Translations under genes and position numbers: made by a program
Shown: piece after piece, positions 1 through 8,042 of the stretch
Position numbering within the stretch: the stretch's first letter is position 1
How the letters are laid out: each line of letters opens with the position of its first letter
Notes under the pieces: model-generated
Database searches by the model: none
Seen by the model: the letters and a program-made list of their open reading frames with translations, nothing else
Told to the model about the DNA's origin: nothing
Assembly (NCBI GenBank): GCA_029891345.1
Contig: CM057003.1
Location: 8,102,709-8,166,708, forward strand
Direction: 5' to 3'
Source of the DNA: Dryococelus australis
Taxonomy: Eukaryota; Arthropoda; Insecta; Phasmatodea; Phasmatidae
DNA length: 64,000 bases

Positions 1-133
1 GGAAACCCGTCACCATAACAGAACGTTGGAAGCCATCGCCATGGGTAATAAATGGCAAAGGACTCTTTATTCAGCACCCGTATCGAGGAAAAGGAGAAGA
101 AGGGGGATAAAATGCTGGAAGGAAGAAAATAGG
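1..133 (+). other. Left edge, unassigned Arg/Lys-rich coding remnant
   Basis: Just upstream of the protease, one + frame reads an Arg/Lys-rich stretch, with a run of basic residues encoded near 95-115, and another frame has a short open stretch ending at a TAA near 110. This may be the tail of an upstream gene of the same viral element, cut by the window edge. I cannot assign it to a family. Confidence 0.25.
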
Positions 134-189
134 GTAAAAAATCGAAGAAGGAAATCAAAGTGACGCTACCTAGACGTCCACTGACGAAC

Positions 190-522
190 ATGGATTTGGA
201 ACTGTTTGCGCGCAAACTGAAAATACCTAATTTTAGAGGAGTGTTTCCGAGAGATGCCTTGCCCGCCAAACCTAAATGTAATGATTACGCCATAATTAAT
301 CTGGACACGACAGCCGGGCCTGGCACGCACTGGGTATCTTATATAAAACACGGCAAACAAGGAATATACTACGACAGTTTTGGGAATATGCGCCATCCGC
401 CCGAACTGTGCGTGCACTTGAAAAATTGTAATATAACTTACAACAACGAAACAGAGCTGATGCGCAACATGTGGAGCTGTGGACACTTGTGCCTGCGATT
501 TTTTAACGGTCGTGATATCTAG
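190..522 (+). CDS. Adenain-like cysteine protease of a Polinton/adintovirus-type element
   Basis: A 110-residue reading frame from the ATG at 190; the frame is open back to 133, but 190 is the first ATG. It has the three catalytic blocks of the adenovirus-protease family: His in a GTHW motif about one third in, an acidic residue in a YYDSFG motif, and Cys in a WSCGHLCL motif near the C-terminus. In this family the enzyme cleaves capsid precursor proteins during virion maturation. It is intact and of roughly normal length for Polinton proteases, although the neighbouring capsid gene is broken. A run of about 13 G (532-545) follows the stop directly. Family assignment is from recognised motifs; activity is not implied. 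Confidence 0.82.
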   Translation: MDLELFARKLKIPNFRGVFPRDALPAKPKCNDYAIINLDTTAGPGTHWVSYIKHGKQGIYYDSFGNMRHPPELCVHLKNCNITYNNETELMRNMWSCGHLCLRFFNGRDI

Positions 523-545
523 TGATAAAGTGGGGGGGGGGGGGG

Positions 546-703
546 ACAATATTATTCGCGAGGTGTATGAAGGGTTGCGCCAGCCATACCGATCTCATCA
601 ATATGCCGGTGTCCATCATTCTGTGTGGTAAAACGTCCGAGCTGAGGGCTAGCTTTTACCTTCCCTTGGAGCTTGAGGATAAATCGCTACCGTGCGAGAA
701 TAG
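546..703 (+). pseudogene. Short coding remnant between protease and capsid gene
   Basis: One + frame is open from the G-run to about 764 and encodes a hydrophobic, structured-looking stretch with a CGKTSEL segment near 630-650. It overlaps the start of the capsid-like frame, which opens at 704. It may be the N-terminal part of the capsid protein in a shifted frame, or the head of a different small virion gene. I cannot choose between these. Confidence 0.35.
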
Positions 704-1798
704 GTTAGAATACCTTTACAGAGACAAGATATTTACACCCTGCGTAGCCAGTCCTTTATGTGCATAAGAGGCAGGCTAACGAAGGTGGACGGGACCAACC
801 CGACCAACACCAAGTTGGTAAGAAATGGACTCCTGCACCTTTTCGAGCGAGTAATGTACGAGATTAATGGCGTCGCGATCTACCAGTCTCGTAATGTGGG
901 AATAACCTCATCGATAAAAACTTGCCTATCGCTCATGTCTAGCCATCTCCCCGTAGCCAAGACTACAGACTGAGGAATGGAAGATGCCTACAGTGTTCCC
1001 ATTTACGACGAAGGCAGGTTCTAAGTGTGCATTCCGCTCTCCACGGTACTGGGATTTGCCGAGGGATATAAGAAAATAATAATAGGAACGAGGCATGAGG
1101 TGGTGATAATGCTATAACATCGCATTCGGATGCTGTGTTGGGAGTAGGAGAAAACCCGCAACCCGTCTCTCTTACATTGGACACCATAGAATGATTCATC
1201 TCACACGTAACCCCGAGCACTCGTGGACATGACAAGATGTTGAATTATACCAAGAAAGACAAAGTGATCGAAATAGCATTCAGAATTTGGAGCCTGGTCA
1301 CTTGCCCGCTGTCACGCGAAATCACTGGGTCTTGAATACGTCGTCCACCATGAAAAACCACGCTACATCGTACTGGTGCTTCAGACGTACAAACAGCCTA
1401 ATATCAGAGCCGACAAGCATACATTCGACCACTGCGAGGTGAAAAACGTAAATATATTTCTGAATAGTGGAAGCTACCCGTACGTGGATTTGAACGCAAA
1501 TATTGAAAATGCGCAGTACCTACTGGCATATTATATGTATTCGCAATTCCAATCTTCGTACTATGGACGCGAGGTGCATCCTGTCCTGTGCCCCGAAGAT
1601 TTCCGAGACATGGCACCTTTGCTAGTATTCGATACATCGAAGCAAAACGAGCGAGTGCAGAATGGCACAGTCGACTGCCGCATCGAGATAATCACCAAGG
1701 AAAATGTGCCCGCAAACACAGCTGCCTACTGCTTGATACTCCACGACAGGATTGTTCAGTATGATTGTTTTTCCGGCCTGGTAAAAATAACCAGTTAA
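704..1798 (+). pseudogene. Major capsid protein (double jelly-roll type) of a Polinton/adintovirus-like element, disrupted
   Basis: Three blocks in one frame resemble the insect Polinton major capsid protein: 722-970 (RGRLTK-VDGT motif, then LVRNGLLHLF), 1025-1114 (CIPLSTVLGF motif) and about 1335-1798 (FLNSGSYPYVDLN, SSYYGRE, and a C-terminal VPANTAAYCLILHDRIVQYD stretch). Premature stops interrupt the first two blocks at 971-973, about 1022 and about 1115. The part at about 1180-1300 lies in another frame, with a TGA where a Trp is plausible, so there are also frame changes. The family forms the hexon-like shell of the virion. Order protease-then-capsid suits a Polinton late cluster. No intact protein can be made; this is an old genomic copy. 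Confidence 0.72.
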
Positions 1799-1809
1799 TT
1801 ACTTACGTC

Positions 1810-1868
<59 letters not shown>

Positions 1869-1888
1869 CACACACACACACACACGCG
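1810..1888. repeat. Compound (TG)n(TA)n(CA)n microsatellite
   Basis: GT repeats pass into about 29 AT dinucleotides and then CA repeats. The tract starts a few bases after the capsid stop codon. Because GT and CA flank the AT core, the whole tract is self-complementary. Confidence 0.95.
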
Positions 1889-2237
1889 CGCACGCATCTG
1901 TGAATACGGACGTAGATATGTAAGATGTGGATACGTGCGTTTCAGTCGTATTAATGTACTGTAATCTGAAAAGCTTACAGAATATATCGGCCGGGGAGGG
2001 GGGAGGGGGTGGGGAGTGGTTGAGTAATTTCCGAAAGTGGAGATTATCGACTTACAGAGCGAACATGGCTGTCCTTTTTTCGTAAACTAAGGAAAGAAAC
2101 CGAACCCAGTTCTTTGGTGAGCGCTTCGAGAAATGTACAGTTACTTTACGAGGGGTATGTACAAAGATGTAACATATTTGATACATATACCTTACTTATT
2201 GTGTAACATGACGTCATTCCACGGCACGATGAAAATT
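1889..2237. other. Intergenic spacer, no gene seen
   Basis: Contains a G-rich run near 1992-2016. I see no ORF with recognisable content and no RNA gene between the capsid remnant and the next TATA box. Confidence 0.6.
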
Positions 2238-2246
2238 TATATAAAT
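2238..2246 (+). promoter_or_regulatory. TATA box of the 2301 gene
   Basis: TATATAAAT lies about 60 bases upstream of the ATG at 2301, so a start site 25-30 bases downstream would give a leader of about 30 nt. The same TATA-to-ATG distance recurs at 3802/3862, which supports both as real core promoters. Confidence 0.55.
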
Positions 2247-2300
2247 AGAACCCCAAAATAAATTATTCCCTAGTCGAGTACTAGTCGCCGTGTGAACAAG

Positions 2301-2999
2301 ATGACGCCCTTTCACCCGGAGAACTTGTACGCCCAGTCATTCCCTTACGACTCTAAAATCGTCTATTCGTTCTGGGAGTCTGGATCGCTACTTACCTACG
2401 AAGAAAAATGCGATGGATGAGATCACTGGCTATATTCGACGACGTCGGGCGAACCTGTGCAACAGTTAATAACTTAACTTGCTACACTCCTGGAAATTGC
2501 TTGGTTCATCACATGAAGAGGGATACGCCTCTTCCTGCAACAGTGGACCAGGTTCTCGAATTCGCAGCAACTTCGAGCCGAGATGACTCTACGAACATCG
2601 AAATTCACCCCCCCCCCCCCGGCGACTGTTTCGCCCAGGGCTCCCCCCCCCCCCATAACTGCTCCGCAGAGAATTTCTCCACACCAAATGGCTCCACACC
2701 AAATGGCTCCACACCAAATGGTGTAAGTCGGGGAGAAACTACTCCCAACGAAGTGCCGACTCCGATTGTCTCCACTAAACGTCGAAGATCTTGTCGTCGA
2801 AGGTCGTTCCTACGATGCAAAAGAAAAACATTTCCAGGGACCTGCAACGGACTGTGAAGTGCGTCCCCGCAAACATCCACGTGTGACGTCACCTGCTGCA
2901 TTCGTCGTCGACATGGGTTCGACCGCAGATGACCTCAACTTGGAAGAAGAAGAAGTTCCGAAGATTCCAGTTCTACTGCGCCGGATCGAACGTCAATGA
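2301..2999 (+). pseudogene. Unassigned element gene with low-complexity middle, reading frame broken
   Basis: The ATG at 2301 follows a TATA box and opens a 39-codon frame that ends near 2420 just after an EEKCDG motif. Coding character then continues in the frame 2408-2857: a Pro-rich part, three copies of a 15-bp unit giving S/T-P-N-G repeats (about 2679-2722), and an Arg/Lys-rich C-terminus. A third frame, 2766-2999, ends in an acidic tail. Two poly-C runs (about 2608-2620, 2643-2654) lie inside and are likely indel sites. GTAAGT at about 2722 could be a splice donor. The Arg-rich part could be DNA-binding, as in viral core proteins, but that is inference. An A-rich polyadenylation-like stretch follows at 3040-3060. 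Confidence 0.4.
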
Positions 3000-3800
3000 C
3001 TGATCCTAATTCTTTACGAACGTATTTTGACTGTTGGATTAAATTTAAAAAAAATAAAAGTGTCGTATTTGTAGTTTATTTAAAATTTATGTAAATAAAA
3101 TATACATGTATATCAAAACTGACTAGATTGCGTTATTTTTTATAATACTTTTAATATTTTTTTTTTTGCTAAATAAATAAAATTTTGAAATAAATTGTAT
3201 CTAAAGGTTTGCCCTGTGGGAACACAAGAAGTCCCTCTCGTGCCATCAGGCACTGAATGGCCAGCAGGAAACAGGAAAAACTTGCGGAAAGTAATTCTCC
3301 TCGACACCCGTTCGGTTCTGCCCTGTCACGCATGTACTTTAAACAGATAACAAAAAAACTTTCCGCTATAATTAATACGTGTTTCCTGGCGACTAGCTCC
3401 GTTTCCGCTCTTATGCGTGCGCGATGTGCAGTTTCGCCAGTATCCTCTCTCCTGGGAGATACGACGTAGCTATCATGGCGGGGGAACACCTCCCACTCCA
3501 TTAACCAGCTTGTGGCCGCCCCCACTCCATTACGTTGCTAATGGCTATTTGCAGAATTTCGTCGATAATATATATTAATACTTTAATGTTAAGCAATATG
3601 TATACGGTTTAAAAAATGACAAACTAGTACGTCAACTTATTAAAGGATTCTTCCTATCTAGAAATAAAGTTGAGTTTATAGGTAACTTTTTGTATTCGTG
3701 AGCAAACAAGCACATCCTGAAGGGCGGCAGGCTGTGTTGGGAATATATGGAGCATTAAATGAAGGTTTTTTTGGAGGGGGAGGGGAGGTTGGGCCCTCAC
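3000..3800. other. Spacer without assigned gene
   Basis: AT-rich DNA with T and A runs at 3120-3180, then a moderately GC-balanced part (3190-3530) where short ORFs occur on both strands without recognisable motifs. A G-rich stretch lies at 3772-3795, just before the next TATA box. Confidence 0.5.
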
Positions 3801-3801
3801 T

Positions 3802-3807
3802 TATAAG
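3802..3807 (+). promoter_or_regulatory. TATA box of the 3862 gene
   Basis: TTATAAG is 60 bases before the ATG at 3862. The core is the same TTATAAG as the - strand box at 7304-7299. Confidence 0.5.
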
Positions 3808-3861
3808 CATTAGTTTGGCCGTTGATGCGCCATTGTTGTACAGCATCGGGCGGTGAATAGT

Positions 3862-4080
3862 ATGTCGGTGAATATTACAAAGTGCTTGACGTGTTTTGGA
3901 GGGTACGCACTATGCACGGGCTGTAATAGGTACGAAATAGAGCCTAGTTACCCTCGGCAACCGTGTGAGGCGCGTCGGGCGAAGAAACGGGGTGACGTGG
4001 TGCCAAAGAACGATGATGCCATGTCCTGGTGTGACACGTATAAGGAGATGCTAATTTTTTTTCTTGAGGCCGCCGCCTAG
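3862..4080 (+). CDS. Small Cys-rich (zinc-ribbon-like) protein, function unknown
   Basis: A 72-residue frame beginning at the ATG at 3862; an in-frame GTG at 3853 is a less likely start for a eukaryote. Near the N-terminus it has two CX2C pairs six residues apart (Cys 8, 11, 18, 21), the geometry of a small zinc-binding ribbon, followed by a basic segment (ARRAKKR) and a short hydrophobic C-terminus. A TATA box sits at the normal distance upstream. I do not recognise the family. Its place between capsid and - strand genes suggests an accessory gene of the viral element. No break is visible. A chance ORF cannot be excluded at this size. Confidence 0.45.
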   Translation: MSVNITKCLTCFGGYALCTGCNRYEIEPSYPRQPCEARRAKKRGDVVPKNDDAMSWCDTYKEMLIFFLEAAA

Positions 4081-4239
4081 AGCCAACAAGGGATTTCGTC
4101 ATTGTATCTGCGTTGAAGAATTTTTTTGTACTGTGGCTATGGACATTAGCTAGAACCATCTTGCCATGTCGCTGCTTGATTTCTGATCCGAGTGTGATGA
4201 TGCCCTTCTAATTTCGGTGGGATATGGCGCGGCACTGAA

Positions 4240-4977
4240 CCAGCAGAGGCCTTGGTAGTATGCAGCGTTGTGCCTATAGCAGCGCCCGGCATCGCGGCGG
4301 AGACGCCCTTACGAAGCATCCAGATGGCACCCTTCCCGGCGGCGGCGTCCTTACAGGGTCCCCAGTCGCCGCCCTTTCGTGGCTTCCAGACGGGTGAGTT
4401 GACTACATGTGACAACGCCATCACTAGGGGTTCACTGCTGCTGGAAGCTGTCAACATACCTCAGCAAGAACGTAGATCGAGCGAAATGACTGTTTTACAT
4501 GTGCAAACAACAACACCAGCATAGACTCACAGTGTGACGATACGCGCCTGTGCCGATACGATACTCGCCAGTCTCTCTGATATTGATCCTATCAATGACA
4601 AAATATGGGAGGACATGTGGTCTCCGCTGCCTCTTGATGCTATCACAACCTCCCTTCAAACGGATGGTGATGAGATTCGTCAGTGCATAAATAACTATGA
4701 AACTAAATTACTGGCGTTACGTAACGATGTTGCCGATGTGCACCTAGAACTGTGTAACTGTGTGCGTGTACTTACAGAGGTGAAATGTAACATGGAACGA
4801 CTTGTGAAACTATTTCTATCGACCGACAATCTCCATTCCAATCGAATACATTTATACAAATGTAAAGCGAATGCGATTTTAAAGAGAGAGAGAGAGAGCG
4901 AGAGAGCGAGAGAGAGCGCGAAAGAGAGGGAGACGCATTTATACAATTGTTTTTTTTTTTAGCGTGTTCATTGTATA
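4240..4977 (+). pseudogene. Unassigned gene with predicted coiled coil, interrupted by one in-frame TAG
   Basis: One reading frame runs from the TGA at 4237 through 4962 with a single TAG at 4522-4524. The upstream part (about 90 codons) is Ala/Pro-rich. The downstream part has a leucine/valine periodicity over about 70 residues (4660-4860) that looks like an alpha-helical coiled coil. The end of the frame is made of an expanded (GA)n tract (about 4882-4931), so the native stop is probably lost. I see no clear ATG at the start. It could be a fibre-like or structural gene of the element, but this rests only on position and helical pattern. Confidence 0.4.
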
Positions 4978-5439
4978 TGTTTTTAAAGTTCAATACAACT
5001 ACATGTTATTTATCTTAAAACTGTGTGTGTGTTTAGTACATTATTGTTTTTTTCCCTGTGTAAACAGAAACGTAAGTACGTTTTTTTGTAAATAATCTGT
5101 ATACATTGCACTTGCTTTTTCCTTGGAGAAAGGGACAAGTATGCGCAATTGTGTTATTTTTTCTCCAACAGTTCCTGTTACCTACAATCTTAAAAAAAAA
5201 AATCACTCTTAAATTTATCGCACTTTTTCTTATTACAATAAATAGCCATTTAAAGAGGCTGCGTTCAGTTTAAATATAATTGAACACTGCGCGATGGAAC
5301 TGACCTATATTAACTAGCACATACAAGTGTTTGTGAAGACGGAAGGGGAACAAGAATGCTGACGGGGAGAGGAAGTGCTCGCGTGGCAACCTTCATTCTG
5401 CCACACGACGCAAGGACGGCCCCCGAGTCTCTCTCTCTT

Positions 5440-5503
<64 letters not shown>

Positions 5504-6080
5504 CACTTTTATGCAGCAGCAGCGGTAGAGATAATTTGCCATTTATTTAACATGATTTTTACTACGAATTTAAAAAAAATATTACGCTCGCACTTGTAAC
5601 GTAAAAATATTTATTTTACATCGTATATCTACTTGCAAAAAAAAATTATGAAAATTATATATACATTGTATTTACACACAAACCATTTGAAAATAAAACT
5701 ATTTTTACACAATAAACATATTTACTGACAAACTTGGTAAACATGATTTATACAAGATGAATATATATTTAACGAACATAACACTGAAAAAAAAAAAAGA
5801 TAATAATGATATTCCTTATACCAAAGATACTTTTCTTTCTCCTCCATACTATTAATCACGTGCTGCATTATGTTGTTTACACAGTATGTTTCAACTGAAT
5901 ACGAAGATATTACGGGGGGAGTGGGAGGTTTTCATCACTTGGCTTCTTCTATAGAGAGAGCAAAGCTCGTATGCGCTAACACACACAAGGACCTCTGACC
6001 ATGGGTTCGAAGGTGTTGTAACCTCCAAACTGTGCCAAGCACCATCACACCGTTCCGAACATACATTCAAGAATTTGTCA
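4978..6080. other. AT-rich spacer with microsatellites
   Basis: No gene seen. It holds a (CT)n tract at about 5429-5472 running into (AT)n at 5473-5501, many A and T homopolymers, and a G-rich patch near 5914. This separates the + strand genes from the 3' end of the - strand gene pair. Confidence 0.7.
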
Positions 6081-6644
6081 TTATTTTTTATTTCGTGAAT
6101 AATTTCGCAATATTCCCTGTCGTACTTGGTTGTATGTCTTTCGTTCGCAATTTTTTTTTCTCATATTTACAATGTTTTTGGGGAACTTTGTCTGTGAACG
6201 GCACGTATGAACCACGCAGTCGTCACTATCACATTCTTGCACTGTTAATTCAGACGCCGTACCGTAGATAATTCTTCTTTCGAGGAGGAGGAGGAAATGA
6301 ACATTTTCGTCGCATATCTCCACGGTCACGGTAGCTGACGGGTGGTCCGTGTAGGTTACGCCGTGCAGCAGAGCTGCTACACTTGCGTATTGTTTCTCTG
6401 GATTAAACTTATCGCTTGGACGCGCGCCGTCGTTTAGAGAAGACTCGGTGAAAGGTCTCGGCGTCGAGCCTAGGTGCACTTCGCATGCATACGGCGTGCA
6501 GTTGGAGGTCCAGACCGCAAATCCATGCCTCTCCACGACGTGGTTACGCCCATCGCATTTCTCCAGCCATTTACACACTTTATTATTTTTATTTTCTCGG
6601 AACAGTTCGTACAATACTCTTTCGTACGTTCTCGCCTTGCTCAC
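6081..6644 (-). CDS. Cys/His-motif protein, paralogue of the upstream overlapping ORF
   Basis: 187 residues, ATG at 6644, overlapping the last 56 bases of the upstream ORF in another frame. The C-terminal half has a CD-x3-H motif (Cys111, Asp112, His116) followed by Cys138, 143 and 148 and a basic tail ending RNKK. This order matches residues 127-162 and the tail of the upstream ORF, so the two look like tandem paralogues. The N-terminal part has Cys24 and Cys30 and an EKCDG segment also seen in the 2301 gene. The family is not recognised. The overlap may be a genuine dicistronic arrangement or the result of one frameshift in a longer fused protein. Confidence 0.55.
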   Translation of the reverse strand: MSKARTYERVLYELFRENKNNKVCKWLEKCDGRNHVVERHGFAVWTSNCTPYACEVHLGSTPRPFTESSLNDGARPSDKFNPEKQYASVAALLHGVTYTDHPSATVTVEICDENVHFLLLLERRIIYGTASELTVQECDSDDCVVHTCRSQTKFPKNIVNMRKKNCERKTYNQVRQGILRNYSRNKK

Positions 6645-7191
6645 GTGAACGTAGCAAATTTTGTTTTACCAACTCATCCAGCGAACAGGGAAGCCTAGAG
6701 TCGGGGCATAAATTGTACACGTAACAGTTTTTGTATTCGCACATTGGTGTGTTCAGGATGCAACAGCCTTCGAACTCATCGTAGCAGCATAGCCAGTGAA
6801 TTTTGCCATCGCAAAATTGAATTTGCAGAACGTGTCTAGCATCTCGAAAATTGACACGTCGGTAACGCCAATTTAGTTCACTGTACTTGCTCGTGTCTTC
6901 TGACCTGAATGGAGAAAATTCGGCGACTCTCACTTCTTCGGCGTCGCTGTCTTCGAAGTCGGAGCTGATGGGATCCTCTGAGAAACTGGGTGAGAATACA
7001 CTATATCCTGGGGGCTGGTACGAGTTGACTGATGGATGCGGGTTGTCTGGTGGTAGTGGGTTTCCTGATGGTCTTGGGTTCGTGTCCGTAGACGACGTTG
7101 CTCCTCGTGTTAATATCGTACGGATGAGCTGAAGAATATTGTCCCCAGTGTCTTCTGCGTTGCTGAGGGTTTCTTCTATACTTGTTGACAT
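6589..7191 (-). CDS. Ser/Pro-rich protein with C-terminal Cys/His domain, function unknown
   Basis: 200 residues from the ATG at 7191. Residues 1-100 are low-complexity and probably disordered, rich in Ser, Pro and acidic residues. Residues about 108-200 form a Cys-rich domain: CD-x3-H-W (Cys127, Asp128, His132), then Cys135, 136, 143, 144, 151, 156, 162 and 169, and a basic tail ending PRK. The domain repeats in the next ORF. A TATAAG box lies about 110 bases upstream, and CCAAT hairpin repeats lie beyond it. The ORF is long and unbroken for AT-rich insect DNA. An early regulatory gene of the viral element is a plausible but unproven role. Confidence 0.55.
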   Translation of the reverse strand: MSTSIEETLSNAEDTGDNILQLIRTILTRGATSSTDTNPRPSGNPLPPDNPHPSVNSYQPPGYSVFSPSFSEDPISSDFEDSDAEEVRVAEFSPFRSEDTSKYSELNWRYRRVNFRDARHVLQIQFCDGKIHWLCCYDEFEGCCILNTPMCEYKNCYVYNLCPDSRLPCSLDELVKQNLLRSREQGENVRKSIVRTVPRK

Positions 7192-7298
7192 AGCTACCGT
7201 AACAGGCGTTTGACACTTACAAGTTCAGAAATGATCATCGGGTTCTCCTCTCGAAATAGCGAGGTGCAACTTTATCCCGGAGATCCTAGGGGATGTGT

Positions 7299-7304
7299 CT
7301 TATA
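7299..7304 (-). promoter_or_regulatory. TATA box of the - strand gene pair
   Basis: TATAAG on the - strand, preceded by CCAAT on the same strand, about 110 bases before the ATG at 7191. A GTAAGT splice-donor-like site lies in the leader near 7218, so the leader may be spliced. Confidence 0.5.
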
Positions 7305-7319
7305 AAGCCAATCGGATAG

Positions 7320-7720
7320 ATTGGAGAGGATTGATCAGAGGTGAGTAACTGGTGGAACGATGATGGTGGAGCGAAGCGACTAATTAGCCAATGAGAAACA
7401 TTGGATCGAGCGAAAAGTGAGTAAGTGGCCAATCGGATAGGTTGGCGGGGGTGGAGCTAAGCGAATAATTATCCAATAAGAAACATTGGTGGGGTGGAAC
7501 GGACGTGACTAATTGTTCGACCAGGGGCATCTGATTGGTCGGGTCGAACAGAGGTGAGTAATTAGCCAATGGGAAACAGTGGCGGGGTGAAACGGACGTG
7601 ACTAATTAGCCAATGAGAAACATTGGCTGCATGAAGTTTTTTGAAGATACCCGAGTCAATCATTCAATCGGGAGGGTTGTCACGCGGTGACGATTAGCTA
7701 ATGAAAATCATTGGCGGAAT
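7320..7720. repeat. Array of CCAAT-containing inverted repeats
   Basis: Five imperfect hairpins of the form CCAAT-GAGAA-ACATTGG occur at 7388-7404, 7473-7489, 7566-7582, 7610-7626 and 7698-7714, within degenerate direct repeats that also contain ACTAATTAGC and GTGAGTAA blocks. Spacings are 85, 93, 44 and 88 bases, so about 44 or twice that. The array lies directly upstream of the - strand gene pair. The layout suggests an enhancer or replication-origin-like element; that function is inferred from structure. Confidence 0.65.
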
Positions 7721-7865
7721 AATTGTGCACTTAAATGTATATTGCAAGGCTGGAGCGAACGTGGGCGAACGGGCGTGAGAGAGGCACTAATATACATAGG
7801 TTTTTTTTAAATAAAATTTTTTTTATTGAAATTTTTTTATGAATATTTTTAGAACTTTTTTCGCA

Positions 7866-7995
7866 TTCTTTTTTGTTTTTGGGGTTAGGGGTCACCGGGG
7901 TCAAGGTCAAGGCCACGGGTCAAAGTCAATGTCAATGACATCCAAGATGGCCGACGGTGATGTAACAATGTGGTGGCCGGGATGTGCCAAAGTCG
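7866..7995 (+). repeat. Interspersed GGTCAAGGTCA / CCAAGATGGCCG repeat
   Basis: A block with repeated GGTCAAGGTCA-type words followed by a CCAAGATGGCCG segment. A diverged copy of the same order lies at 17640-17765, after the 72-bp satellite. This indicates a dispersed repeat, possibly a transposon end. Confidence 0.5.
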
Positions 7996-7997
7996 CC

Positions 7998-8029
7998 TAA
8001 ATCATACTATATATATATAGTATGATTTA
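7998..8029. repeat. Perfect 32-bp palindrome
   Basis: Sixteen bases and their exact reverse complement abut with no spacer. The centre is a TA repeat and the outer arms are TAAATCATAC and its complement, so this is not merely a microsatellite. Another TA run follows to 8042. Confidence 0.95.
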
Positions 8030-8042
8030 GTATATATATATA

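Noticed and set aside
2605-2901. 98-codon - strand ORF with Pro/Gly runs
   Set aside because: Shadow of the + strand frame with the 15-bp repeat and poly-C runs.
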